A DNA stretch of 64,000 nt from Pseudogymnoascus destructans (lineage: Eukaryota > Ascomycota > Leotiomycetes > Thelebolales > Thelebolaceae), in NCBI RefSeq assembly GCF_001641265.1, contig NW_020167525.1, forward strand, positions 536,501 to 600,500, given 5' to 3'. The notes under the pieces are model-generated. The model ran no database searches and was not told the origin of the DNA. It was given only the letters and a program-made list of their open reading frames with translations. Each line of letters opens with the position of its first letter. Positions within the stretch are counted from its first letter, which is position 1. Shown piece by piece: positions 29,357-39,961 of the stretch. Made by a program: the position numbers and the translations under genes.

Positions 29357-32300
29357 AAGGACGTTTGTTGGCTGTCTGCTTGCCCTTTAGCCAGTTGGCT
29401 TTCTTAGAAAGAAATTCTAGAATGAGCTTAGATGCATTTTTTAGATTTCTCTTAGGCTCCCAAGTGTTGTCACTTGTAGGATAGCCTTTCCACTTAACGA
29501 GGAAGTAGTCCTGACCTCTAAGTGTCTTTTTGTCAAGGATAGACTCTACTTCATATTCTGGTTGATCCAAGATCAGAACAGGAGGTGGAGGAGACTGAAG
29601 TGGTCTTAAGGAACTTTCTTGTGCCTTAGACAAGAGAGATGCATGGAAGACATTATGGATAGTCCAAGTAGGTGGTAATGCAAGCTCGAAAGCATTCTTG
29701 CCAATAGTCCTTGTGATCTTAAAAGGTCCAAGTCTTTTAGTATCAAGTTTGTCTGAAGGTCTAGTAGTTGTGATATGTCTTCTAGACAAAAAGACTTGAT
29801 CACCAACTTTGAATTGTGGTGCAACCACCCCCCTGTTAAAGGCCTGAGCCTGCTCGTCTTGTGCACGCTGTATTTGAACCTTGAGATAGTCCTGGAGGCC
29901 CTTAAGGTAGATGATTCTTTCAGTAGCAGAAGGGTTTTTGAAATTTTCAGGACAATTCAGTTCTGCCACTTCAAACCTAGGGTGATAACCATAGTTTGCA
30001 TAGAAAGGTGTCTCTTTTGTGGTGTTAGAGACTGTGTTGTTGTAAGCAAATTCTGCAAGATGGAGAAGATCTGCCCAGTTGTCTTGAGCATAGTTTGTAT
30101 AAATTCTTAGATATTGTTCAAGTACAGAGTTGACTCTCTCTGTCTGGCCATCTGTTTGAGGGTGATAAGCTGTAGAGAAGCGTTGTTCCATGTTTAAGAG
30201 TTTAGAGAACTCCTTAAAAAAGTTTGAAGTGAAAACTGCTCCCCTATCTGAGATCCAGTGTCCAGGAATTCCATGATATTTAAAGACCACCTTGAGGAAT
30301 AGCCACGCAAGTTCAGAAGCTGTGATAGTCTCATTGCAAGGCTCAAAGTGTGCCATTTTTGTGAGCCTTTCTACCACCACAAGGATAGAGTCATAAGGGG
30401 TAGCACCCCCTTTTGGGATAGAAGGAGGCAACTTGACTATAAAGTCAATGGATATGGAGTCCCATGGGCGTTCTGGTATAGGTAGAGGCTGCAAGAGGCC
30501 ATAGGGCTTTTGCCGTGTAGGCTTGTTCAAGTTGCAAGTAGTGCAAGAAGATATATAGTCTTGAAGAGTAGTCCTTAGACTAGGCCAGTAGAACTTTCTT
30601 GTTAGAAGTTCATAAGTTTTTGCAAAGCCAAAGTGCCCTGCAGCTGGAGCATCATGGAACTGCTGTAGGAGGTGTAGCTGTAATTGTTTATCCCTTGGGA
30701 CATAGATATAGTTCTTGAATAAGAGAAGTCCATGCTGATTTTTTGAGAAATTCTGTAGTCCAACTTTCTCAAGAGAGGAACCTTTCTTCTGGAGGTATTC
30801 CAAAGTTCTTTTCGCAAAGGGATCATGGTTGTAAGCATCTTTGAATGCTTTAAGAAGTGTTGCTGAGGGTGTATAGTCTTTAAAGGTCTCTGGTTCCTGA
30901 GAAGAGGTAATGGGGGCAACTTGGTCTTGAGGGGATAAGTTTACCCCTAAGTCCTCTGTAGTACTAAGGTTGCTTAAAGATGCTGCTATAAGCTTTGCTG
31001 AGTCTAGCAGAGCCTTTGTATTGCTAGTTTTAGCAGAATCTTGGTAGTCATGTCTTCTTGAGAGGAGATCTGCTCTTTGATTCTTGGCCCCTGAGACATG
31101 TTTTATAACAAAGTCAAAACCTCCTAGTTGTTCAGACCACCTTGCTTGTCGTCGATTGAGCTGTTTAGTGGTTGTAAAGGTCAAGAGATTTGAATGGTCA
31201 CTGTAAATAGTGATAGGATAGTTTGCCCCTTCAAGGTAGCATCTCCAATGCTTTAGAGAACATACTATGGCAAGCAGTTCCTTGTCTGTAATGGGATAGT
31301 TTTGTTCAGCTGCTGATAGCTTTTTTGAGTAAAATGCCACAGGCTGTAGCTCTTCTTGTTTGTCTTTTGGAGCTTGGTATAAGATTCCAGAAATGGCAAA
31401 ATCTGAGGCATCTGTCTCAAGAGTGGCAGGTTTCAAGGGGTTAAAGTGTAGTAACATTTTCCCTTCTTTAAATTCTCCTTTAAGAGCATCGAAAGCATCT
31501 TGCTGTGTCTTATCCCAGTGATACAAAGTGTCCTTGTGAAGTAATTGAGTAAGGGGTAAAGCCAAGGATGTATATCTTGGTATAAACCTCCTGTAATAGT
31601 TGGCAAACCCAAGGAAAGACTGAACCTCTTTAATGCTGGAAGGAATAGGCCACGTTTGTACTGCTTTTGTCTTTTCAGGGTCCATCTGAATGCCTTCTGT
31701 TGAAATTCTATGTCCTAAGAAATCAACTTGAGACATATGGAAAAGACATTTCTCAAGTTTGCAAAAGAGTTGTGCTTGAGATAGCTTCTCTAAGACTTGT
31801 CTAACATGTAGAACATGCTCTTGAGTGTCTAAAGAGTATATAAGAATGTCGTCTAAGTAGACAACAACAAAGATATCCAAGTAAGGTCTTAGAATATCAT
31901 TCATGAGAGCTTGGAAAGAAGCAGGTGCATTGGCAAGCCCAAAAGGCATTACCTGGTATTCAAAATGACCATAGCGTGTTCTGAATGCTGTCTTCCACTC
32001 ATCACCTTCCTTGATGCGTATCAGGTTATAAGCTCCCCTGAGATCTAACTTGGTAAAGATCCTTGCTGAAGAGAGCCTATCTATGAGCTCAGGGATAAGG
32101 GGTAAAGCATATCTGTTTTTAACAGTGACTGCATTAAGGCCCCTATAATCAACACAGAGACGCAAGGAGCCATCTTTCTTCTTGACAAAGAGAATAGGAG
32201 CTCCTGCTGGTGAGGAAGAAGGTCTGATAAAGCCAGAACTAAGGTTCTCATCTAGGTATTCTCTGAGAGTTTTCAGCTCTAATTCAGATAGAGAGTAGAT

Positions 32301-34148
32301 AGGGCCGTAGGGAGGCATTGAGCCTTCTGCGAGTGGTATCTCATGGTCATAAGGCTGGTGCTTTGGCAGAATTGATGCCTTTGCCTTGTCAAAAAGATGT
32401 TGGTAGTCTTGGTATGCTAAAGGCAAAATGACCTCCTGAGATGATTTCTCCAAATCTGAAGTAGCTGCTATCTCCAGGACAGGTTGGAAAGGTTTAACCC
32501 ATATCAGAGATGATATATCGTCCATAGTTTGGTCAAAATCCTTGATCTGGGACAAGTTTGAGTCTTGGACCTGAATAGGGGTAACTGAGGCTTGAAGGGT
32601 TTTTTCAGTATTGAGCTCAGGATTTGAGCTAAACCCAAGCGATAAATGCTTCCAATTGATAGTTGGATCATGCCTTTGAAGCCATGGAAGACCTAGGATA
32701 ACTGGGTACTTCATTGGTATAACATCTAAAGAGATGGTGTCTGAAAATGTTGATTTTCCTAGGGGAATCTCAAGTTTGAGTACTGGGGTGTTGCAGGTAA
32801 TGGAACCTGAACTGATAGGAGTTCCATCAATGACTCGGAGCAACTCTGGAGTGCGTTTGGGAATTGTAGGTAACTGGTGTGTCAAGATGAGGTCTTGAGA
32901 TATAAAGTTGCCTGTTGCCCCTGAGTCTATCATAGCCCTTGTAGACAACACCTGTTGTTTGAAATGGAGTTGAATAGGGATTAACAGGTGTGTGAGACTC
33001 TGAGAAAGCACCATCGACACATCTTTGTTGTCTAGGGGAGAAGTTATAGTCTCAGTTGAAGTTGTGCCTGCTAGGGATTTTTCAAGTTTTTCAGGAATAG
33101 CAGTTGTGACTGTGTCTGAGGCTGCTATATGTTTTGAATCAGCACTCCCCCGTGCTGAATAGCACTCCTGAATTCTGTGTCCCCCTTTGCCACAGTATAA
33201 ACAAAGGTTGTTGTCCATTCTGTGTTTTCTTTCTTGAGGGGTAAGTTTACCCCTTTTCAGTTTTTGAGGGTATCCTGTAGGCTGAGGTGCTGGATTTGCT
33301 GTAGATCTCTTTATAGAGGCGTCTAAGTCCATAGGTTCAGGTGCTGAGTCCTTAGCAGTTGGTGTAGAGGTGTAATTGTTGAAATTTCTTGTTGGATGCC
33401 AGTCTTGGTTCTTCTCCTTTCTTCTTTCAAAAAGCCTATCATCAAGTCTGACAGCTTTCTCTATAAGCGTTTGAAGTGTTGTAGGGCGTTCTTCTTTGCT
33501 GAGTTCATCCTTAATAGAGCTCTTGAGCCCTTGGTAGTAAGTGAAGACTAAGGCTTCTTCATTCCAAGTCAAGTGAGAAGTGATTCTCCTAAATTCTGTT
33601 GTATACTGAGCAGCAGAGGTCTTTTGACATAGCTTCTGTAGCTCTCTTTCTGCTGTAGCAGTTTCGTTGATGTCTCCAAAGGTCCTGGTAAGTTCCTCTT
33701 GAAACTGGTCATAAGAGGTAATCAAAGGTGTAGTGGTATTTTGGTTGTTGCCACTAAGTCTTCTAAGATATGGCTCAAAGAAGTTGAATGCAGATCCACG
33801 GAGGTAGCTGGCAGCGAAATAGATCTTCTGAATGTCTGAGGTGAACTGATGAGGCCTGAGGGTGAAGTAGATGTCCAGTTGCATAAGAAATCCCTTCAAC
33901 TTCCTCCTGTCTCCATGGTATAAATCTGGTGTTTGCACTTTAGGAAGTGCACCTGGGGTACTCGAAATAGCCAGAGGAGCTGTGGGAAGCTCTGTATGAT
34001 GTGTCTGAGTTGAAGATTGTGTTGCTGAAGTGTTGGCTTGAAAGGTGTTTTCCAAATTCTCAAGTTTGTTTGCTATAGTTTGTATAAAGGCAAACAGTTG
34101 TTGCATCTGCTGTTCAGCAGTAGTTGTAGGAGCTTGGTCATCCTCCAT
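29355..34148 (-). CDS. gag-pol: Gag-Pol polyprotein of the complete Ty3 element
   Basis: A single frame of 1597 residues, with no frameshift or stop between gag and pol, as in Tf1-like elements. The Gag capsid-like region covers about residues 65-260 and is followed by a CCHC zinc knuckle CLYCGKGGHRIQEC (about 315). Then come protease DSGATGNF (about 408), RT with LCVDYRGLN and YLDD (about 764), RNase H from ETDASDFA, integrase with an HHCC site ending CTTC, DFIVKLPPS and HPQTDGQTERVN, and a chromodomain near 1530-1585. All catalytic motifs are present. It differs strongly from the first Ty3 element, which uses a -1 shift between gag and pol. Confidence 0.96.
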   Translation of the reverse strand: MEDDQAPTTTAEQQMQQLFAFIQTIANKLENLENTFQANTSATQSSTQTHHTELPTAPLAISSTPGALPKVQTPDLYHGDRRKLKGFLMQLDIYFTLRPHQFTSDIQKIYFAASYLRGSAFNFFEPYLRRLSGNNQNTTTPLITSYDQFQEELTRTFGDINETATAERELQKLCQKTSAAQYTTEFRRITSHLTWNEEALVFTYYQGLKSSIKDELSKEERPTTLQTLIEKAVRLDDRLFERRKEKNQDWHPTRNFNNYTSTPTAKDSAPEPMDLDASIKRSTANPAPQPTGYPQKLKRGKLTPQERKHRMDNNLCLYCGKGGHRIQECYSARGSADSKHIAASDTVTTAIPEKLEKSLAGTTSTETITSPLDNKDVSMVLSQSLTHLLIPIQLHFKQQVLSTRAMIDSGATGNFISQDLILTHQLPTIPKRTPELLRVIDGTPISSGSITCNTPVLKLEIPLGKSTFSDTISLDVIPMKYPVILGLPWLQRHDPTINWKHLSLGFSSNPELNTEKTLQASVTPIQVQDSNLSQIKDFDQTMDDISSLIWVKPFQPVLEIAATSDLEKSSQEVILPLAYQDYQHLFDKAKASILPKHQPYDHEIPLAEGSMPPYGPIYSLSELELKTLREYLDENLSSGFIRPSSSPAGAPILFVKKKDGSLRLCVDYRGLNAVTVKNRYALPLIPELIDRLSSARIFTKLDLRGAYNLIRIKEGDEWKTAFRTRYGHFEYQVMPFGLANAPASFQALMNDILRPYLDIFVVVYLDDILIYSLDTQEHVLHVRQVLEKLSQAQLFCKLEKCLFHMSQVDFLGHRISTEGIQMDPEKTKAVQTWPIPSSIKEVQSFLGFANYYRRFIPRYTSLALPLTQLLHKDTLYHWDKTQQDAFDALKGEFKEGKMLLHFNPLKPATLETDASDFAISGILYQAPKDKQEELQPVAFYSKKLSAAEQNYPITDKELLAIVCSLKHWRCYLEGANYPITIYSDHSNLLTFTTTKQLNRRQARWSEQLGGFDFVIKHVSGAKNQRADLLSRRHDYQDSAKTSNTKALLDSAKLIAASLSNLSTTEDLGVNLSPQDQVAPITSSQEPETFKDYTPSATLLKAFKDAYNHDPFAKRTLEYLQKKGSSLEKVGLQNFSKNQHGLLLFKNYIYVPRDKQLQLHLLQQFHDAPAAGHFGFAKTYELLTRKFYWPSLRTTLQDYISSCTTCNLNKPTRQKPYGLLQPLPIPERPWDSISIDFIVKLPPSIPKGGATPYDSILVVVERLTKMAHFEPCNETITASELAWLFLKVVFKYHGIPGHWISDRGAVFTSNFFKEFSKLLNMEQRFSTAYHPQTDGQTERVNSVLEQYLRIYTNYAQDNWADLLHLAEFAYNNTVSNTTKETPFYANYGYHPRFEVAELNCPENFKNPSATERIIYLKGLQDYLKVQIQRAQDEQAQAFNRGVVAPQFKVGDQVFLSRRHITTTRPSDKLDTKRLGPFKITRTIGKNAFELALPPTWTIHNVFHASLLSKAQESSLRPLQSPPPPVLILDQPEYEVESILDKKTLRGQDYFLVKWKGYPTSDNTWEPKRNLKNASKLILEFLSKKANWLKGKQTANKRP

Positions 34149-34200
34149 TGTAGTATCGAAGTGCTGCTATAGAAATAGTTGAAGCTTGAAGCAGGCAAGG

Positions 34201-35136
34201 TGTAATGGTGGGTGCACCAGATATGAGAATCTAGCCACCCAAGGAAGGGATGAATTTACTAAGACAACACACTGTCTTAGGAAACAGAGCCAAAGGGTTG
34301 TAGCTTAGACTATTCCACAACGCAGCAATCAGGTGTATGATGTGGTGAAGTGGTTTAGACAAGTTGCAACAAATGTTGAGTCTGAGAACTCAGGGGTAAG
34401 TCAGAGGTTAGCACCTCACTGACTTTTCAAAAACAGAGAATAACAAGATCAATGCTTGGAAGCTTGGAAAAGACGTAGAAGTATGTGCTAGTCGATTTAC
34501 TGTATTGTCTGCTTGCCCTTTCTTAAGGAAAGGGCAATCCTATTTATGCCAAAGGAGTGTAGTTCTCTCATTTTCCATGACTTTCCATGACTAACCAGGC
34601 TTGGTAAATGTATTAGAAATCAAGTGCGACCCACAACTAGCTTGCTAATCATGTAGTGAACGTAAGAGAATCCCATAGAACCATCTCTTGGGTTCCTAGC
34701 CTATAGGAAGTGAAAAGGAGGTCCAAGGTCAGAGTACCTATAGATAAATTATGTCATAACTTAACCAATCTTGTGGGTAACTAAGGAGCGATGACGTGTA
34801 ATGAATCATAGAGGGTTGTAGAAGCTTCTAGAGCTATCGTTCATGTTTCTAGGCCTCTAGTTGGTAGAGATATGCCATGTGGTAGTATTGGCCCACCCCC
34901 TTAAGGAGGAGATTTTCTTAATAACTTGTTCAATGAGTGTCCAAATGATATGCCGTGATGTATGTAGCATAAACAGATGTAGTAGAAGAGTTTGCAGCAA
35001 TCGTTGAGTAGTATTGCTTCTGTTGTTGGTGTGATAAGCCAAGATATGTATGGTGACTTGTAGGTTTGAGGAGGAGATTTCTAAGTTTGCTCTTGAGTTT
35101 GATAGCAAACTGAGTGCAACGAATGTCAGTATGACA
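34201..35136 (-). repeat. 5' LTR of the complete Ty3 element
   Basis: It is identical to 28408-29343 as far as compared and bounded on the outer side by the tcgcc target duplication. The 52 bp between it and the gag ATG should hold the primer-binding site; no TGG-type tRNA match was seen there. Confidence 0.95.
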
Positions 35137-35235
35137 TCGCCTTACTGAAGCAGAACGCCTTGCTGCCATTGATGCCATGGTGGAGAAGAAGCAAGCGACG
35201 GCAGCGAAGGCTGCTGCCACTAAGGTGTCATACTG
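35137..35235 (+). pseudogene. Short basic reading frame split by the Ty3 insertion (right part)
   Basis: It continues the 28311 frame after the duplicated tcgcc. It is Ala/Lys/Glu-rich and likely helical. From 35227 the frame runs into LTR sequence and stops at 35233-35235. The original C-terminus is therefore missing. Confidence 0.45.
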
Positions 35236-35734
35236 ACATTCGTTGCACTCAGTTTGCTATCAAACTCAAGAGCAAACTTAGAAATATCCTCCTCAAACCT
35301 ACAAGTCACTATACATATTTTGGCTTGTCACACCAACAACAAGAGCAATACTACTCAACAATTGCTACAACCCTCTATAATTCATTACACATCATTGCTC
35401 CTTAGTTACTGGGCTGATATTACCACATAGCATATCTCTACAACCCTCTATGATTCATTACACATCATCACACCTTAGTTACTGGGCTAATACTACCACA
35501 TGACAAATTTCTACCAAACATGAATGATAGCTCCAAAAGCTTCTACAACCATCTATACCAAGCCTGGTTAGTCATGGAAAGTCTTGAAAATGAGAGAACT
35601 ACACTCCTTAGCATAAATAGGATTGCCCTTTCCTTAAGAAAGGGCAAGCAGACAATACAGTAAATCGACTATCACATACTGAACAAAGCCAGCGAAAGTG
35701 AGAGAAGCATGAGAGAAGCTTCTCAAAAACAACA
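35227..35734 (-). repeat. Copia-type LTR, partly shared with the Ty3 LTR
   Basis: In minus sense it starts tgttgttttt after the copia polypurine tract (atagggggag) and ends gtcagtatgaca. All but the first 50 bp resembles the Ty3 LTR, read in the opposite polarity. It contains an internal tandem duplication of about 68 bp (35362-35500). Confidence 0.6.
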
Positions 35735-35740
35735 CTCCCC

Positions 35741-35923
35741 CTATTCTCGAGCGTCGCTGTCGCTGGAAGTAAGTCCCATCTCTTTCTTCAATGCCATCAG
35801 TCTGTCCTTAGCAAGATTCTTTGTGAAGGGGTCCGTGAGGTTGTTTTCTGTCTCAATAGATTTGATTTCAACATTCCCGTTGACTTGCTCGTCTCGTACG
35901 AAGTGATATCGAATATCTATATG
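35741..35923 (-). pseudogene. Ty1/copia Pol, C-terminal remnant
   Basis: About 60 codons read HIDIRYHFVRDE, later IKSIETENNLTDPFTK, and end at TAG 35741-35743. This is the RNase H end typical of copia Pol, where the His-Ile-Asp-Ile-Arg-His/Tyr-His motif and Asp-x-Phe-Thr-Lys are conserved. The rest of Pol is missing; upstream the frame meets an LTR-end fragment at 35924. Confidence 0.85.
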
Positions 35924-35987
35924 TGTAATGGTGGGTGCACCAGATGTGAGAATCTAGCCACCCAAGGAAGGGATGAATTTACTAAGA
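35924..35987 (-). repeat. 64-bp LTR-end fragment
   Basis: The sequence from tgtaatggtggg to actaaga matches the terminal 64 bp of the Ty3 LTRs (28408 and 34201) with about one difference. It abuts the copia Pol remnant exactly at its outer border. Confidence 0.85.
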
Positions 35988-36600
35988 TAATCTTGTCTCT
36001 CGCCCGTATACCTCAGCCGAGAATAGGATCGTTTCAGTTCCACGACGATTGTACTGTGACACTGACAAACCGGCCGCTTACATGCACCATAGTAGCACTA
36101 GAGAATGAAGGCACACAGAGGATAACACAAGAGCATGTTGGACGACACCGCTATACTCCCCCGATGAATGGTCGCCACCACTGTTGCCATCTTTAGCGTC
36201 GGCCATGATGTTGAGCTCCTGCGACGGTGTCCTCGCTCGTAAGAGGGAACACGTAGCGCGTATGGCGAGGAGTCCGGTTTGCTTCATCAGTACATAGAAT
36301 TTAAACCAAATCGAAGAGACCACCTACAATATGCGAAGTTTAGCCTATGTCCTTTTCTCTCAAGAAGCTGGGTGAGCCTCTGATACCGTGGCTATCGCGG
36401 CTGTTATATATAGAGACCCGTGACAACGCATACAAAACCTTGGCAAACAATCGCCTCTATCTGCAAGGGCTGATACAACGCGAAGTCAACCTCATTTGTG
36501 CTAATTGTGAGCCTGTCAAGGAAATATCCAATAATAATGCATTGCTTGTACATTAGAATTGCGGTCGTAAGTTATCCTTGTGTGTACTTACTTTAATTCT
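35988..36600 (-). mobile_element. Probable 5' part of a copia-type element, decayed
   Basis: In minus sense a sequence ggtatcagag (36378-36387) resembles the initiator primer-binding site usual in copia elements. About 180 bp downstream an ATG (near 36204) opens a short Gly/Ser-rich Gag-like start (MADAKDGNSGG) with no long frame. Together with the Pol end at 35741 this suggests one internally deleted copia copy. Alternatives remain. Confidence 0.35.
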
Positions 36601-36908
36601 TTGACCAAGGTACCTGTACGACGAGTTAGCAGGTGATGATTGTACATTATTTCACATGACTCTACGTTAACACAGACGTTGTGTACCGCTGGCTGCCTAA
36701 AGCCCGAAAAATGGTAGAGAAGGATAGAGGCCAAGATGCACCGCGGCGAGTGTTTGGCCGTCAGAAACAGTGGTTGATCTTTCTGGGCTATTATTAAATA
36801 CATAGACGAGGATCATAATTCACTTATCACATTGGATCTGCTCTATAGACGCTCATGGCACGGTTTCCACCACATCGTCGAAGCTATGATAGGTTTAAGA
36901 AGTGACCC
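36601..36908. other. Intergenic, nothing recognised
   Basis: AT-rich sequence without a supported frame. Confidence 0.5.
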
Positions 36909-39274
36909 TCACAACCATAGTCGCAGGTATCCGTAAAATCCCAGAAGAGCTGTCTTGCGACTTGGCGGAACGTCGCCTATTTTGCCTTCGGCTGCATTGT
37001 GCTCCAGCGTGCGTACTGCGCCCGGAGTCCTGCCCGGAGTCCTGCCCGGAAACTTCCTGAAGATCCACTCCCAAGTCTTGCCCTCCTTCTTGTACGCTAA
37101 TAACCGGTGCTTTTCAAGCGATGACCATTCACTATATTTCCTATTGTCCAAACGTCCCACATTATCCTCGCTCGAATAGGCGTCACCGTCGCCACTGGTA
37201 TAAGGATCGCGGTCGTCAAAGTCATCAACATCGGAGCTTCTTGAAGCTGACCATTGGCTATACTTCCTCGTGTCCGAACGTCCCAGTTCATCCTCGCTAG
37301 AACTGTGCCAGAACCAGAGTCAACGATGCAGGCGGACGTCTCTCGCCGCTGATATGGAAAAGCGCTAGCCCCACTGCCTTTGTCAAGCCGGGTACGCCTT
37401 GCACCCAGCGGGATAGGGCATGCGTTTATGATGGACTTCCCACCTTGAGATTGGCGGTATGGCGAAAGTCGGCTAAAACCTGTCACAGGAACGAGTGTTG
37501 CTTTAGCGGCTTGATTGTGAGGTCCTCGATATTCCCAGAATGGCCGAAGCCCTCGATAAGTTTAGAGAGTTGGGCAAAAGAGAATTGCGGCTCATCACAA
37601 TCGTCCTGAAAGGATGCAGAAAAAGAGTAGTAATTCGAAGAGCGGAGACGGAATGTGATCTCAGTGAGCAGTGGTACCGTGTGCTTGAATGATTCGCCGA
37701 GGATACCACAGCCCAGGGAAGAACTAGGTGGCGAAGGTAATCGGCTGTTACTGCCACAGGCTTGGGCAGCTCTCGAACCATGATTATGTGGCTTCCAACG
37801 CAGCCTTTGCGGGGAGCAATTTCTTCCCTCCTGGGTAAAGCCCGGCTGAAGATGCTGCTGACGTTTCCGTTGCGTTGGGCCAACGTAAGATAAAGGCTGC
37901 CTTTTCCGCTTGGTAGAGTATTGCCTCCGGTCGCTGTCGTCTGACTCCGCTTCACCGGTACTAGGCTCGTCGTCGCTGCAATTGTCGCTATTGCTCGTCG
38001 CTTGTTCTTGGCTTGGCTCCAGAGACGGACTGGGAGGGGGAAGTTCGTCACCCAATTCAGTTGTTGGCGCTACTCTTGTAGTATCTTCGTCTGACTGTTG
38101 CAATCTATCGTCATAGCTATTAATGTTCTCTTGTTCGTCTTGCTGCTGCTGCATCTCCTCAGAGGTAGTATTATCGAATTCAGGCGTCGTGCCTACGACA
38201 GGCACAATCTTCCTGGACGAGTTGGCCATGTTGTGAGGATCTTGGCCGGCGTGGAGACTGGCTGTGATGACACGCAGAAAGAGACTTTGTCATCTTGGAT
38301 TTGGCACAAGCCGTAAAAGGGTCTTCTGTGTTGATCCGGCCGTGCAATGGCTCGCTTGGGGGGCGCATGAAATCCAATATCGGCGATACTTGGTCGGGAT
38401 CGGAATTACGCGCACGGATCGGATTGAGCACAGTCTCAGTGCAACTTAAAATCTCTTGATCCCCGTTCACATTTTCCCAGTCAATTTCGTCCTCAAGAGG
38501 CACGAAGTTCGTCATCTCGCAGCTCAATTGGATTGTCTACACAGCGGCAAGAATCACGTCAGAGTTATGTGTGACGAGAGATATTAGGGCTGCTCACCTC
38601 GGTCACCACTGGAACTGACGTTCAATGCCTGCGTACTTTGGTCGATGGACCTCGCGTCCTCCAGATAGCCTTCCACAGCTCGTCTGGTGTGTTCTTCACC
38701 TGCTTCCCCCACACCAAAACCCGACTTCCGTAGTTTGGTGTGCAAAAGCTCCTCGATTGTAGGGAGGTACTGGTCGTCATCATCGACATTGTCATCGAAA
38801 TATGCCATGCTACTCTCAACTAATATTCTCAAAGTTAGTCATGCTTGCTATAGCTGGCATTCAAGTCTCTCACATACCTTGATCGCCGCGCATGCCGCTC
38901 TCATTCTCAGTAGATGGTGCGCCTACCGCTGGCAATGGATCGTCAACTGCGACTTCCATCTGCTTGGCGGGGGAGTGGTCGGTGAGGATGCTGGATTTCG
39001 GTGAGATAGGCTTTGGGCGAGCCCCCACGCCCCGACGACGCGTTGGCACATATTCATAAGGGACAAAAGTGGCCAAGTCGAAATCGACTTGAAATATTTC
39101 ACCAACTGCAGGCAGTGGATCGAGAGACTCATATGTAGGCTTCTGCTCGCATCGCGCTGCCCTCCTGCCATCTTCCTGTCCAAAATACGCCAGAGCAAAA
39201 AAATCTCTGCGTCTCGCGCAGAAGGGATAATCCACCAATTGCAACATCGCAGTTCTGAGATTGCCTGGCTCCAC
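36909..39274 (-). CDS. Candidate multi-exon gene with a SANT/Myb-like end (uncertain)
   Basis: Four or more open segments on the minus strand probably belong together: 39274-38877, about 38822-38590, about 38527-37490 and about 37305-36909. Intron-like borders occur (gtatgtgag after 38877, atattag before 38822, cacag before 37305), but not every phase could be matched, so the model may be wrong or the gene broken. The C-terminal part reads WSSLEKHRLLAYKKEGKTWE and then FPGRTPG, the tryptophan-spaced pattern of SANT/Myb-like domains, with a duplicated RTPG unit. Acidic and Gln-rich stretches lie before it. A DNA- or chromatin-binding role is inferred only from this domain. It sits between two transposon blocks. 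Confidence 0.35.
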
Positions 39275-39961
39275 GGCCTCGCCGACGAGAACTTAGGTGG
39301 CCGCATGAACTCCGATCCCACGCAAATGACATATCGAGTATATCGCAGTGATGGCGCAGCCCAGACTGAGCCAACGCGAGGTATTTTCGCGACTGGCTGC
39401 GTCCGGCGGCATGTGTGGCCCAAAGCGTCACCGCACTTCAAATCTCCAGCGCTCTCTCTCCCTCCAGGAGCAGAACCAGCGGTCCTAAGACTGCTATGGC
39501 CTCAGCTCTTGATAAGCCAGTGTGACGCAGATCCAAGGCGCTAGCCGCGGCCACGGCGCCGAAGTTATGAGGTAGATCGTTTCGTACTCGAGTTAAATGG
39601 GGTGTTCGACTGCAGCGTGACCGTCTAGAGGAGCCTAGCCAACGTGAGGCATTTTCACAACTGGCCATGCGCTGAGTGATGTGTGCGACTCCGCCGTCCG
39701 GCGCCGCGAAGTGGTGTGTGTTGGGTGTGTTGGGTGTCGGGGAATATACAGAGAAGAGAAGGAAAAGTAGGAGGGTGGAATCTTTATATGCCGTGAAAGC
39801 GGCGGTGCGCACGTGAACGCGCCTTGCCTAATGCAGAGGAATTCCTGATGCGGGCGGGAGCAGTTTCCTGTTATTTTACCATATAAATCTTTTGTATGGT
39901 AAAAATACAAGCCTTAATATCTCTTGTAAAACAAAGCTAATACAACTAGCGTTTATATATA
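39275..39961. other. Intergenic, nothing recognised
   Basis: It may hold the promoter of the SANT-like candidate. Overlapping frames on both strands (to about 39812) have no domain. The right part is strongly AT-rich. Confidence 0.4.

Larger units (their letters stand above)
28408..35136 (-). mobile_element. Complete, recently inserted Ty3/gypsy chromovirus
   Basis: The 6729-bp element has two 936-bp LTRs that appear identical by eye, a 5-bp target duplication (tcgcc at 28403-28407 and 35137-35141), TGT..ACA borders, a polypurine tract and one uninterrupted Gag-Pol frame. Identical LTRs imply very recent insertion. No sign of repeat-induced point mutation is seen. Confidence 0.96.

Noticed and set aside
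36347..36556. 69-codon plus-strand frame
   Set aside because: It lies in the probable copia 5' region, opposite to its direction, and resembles no protein known to me.
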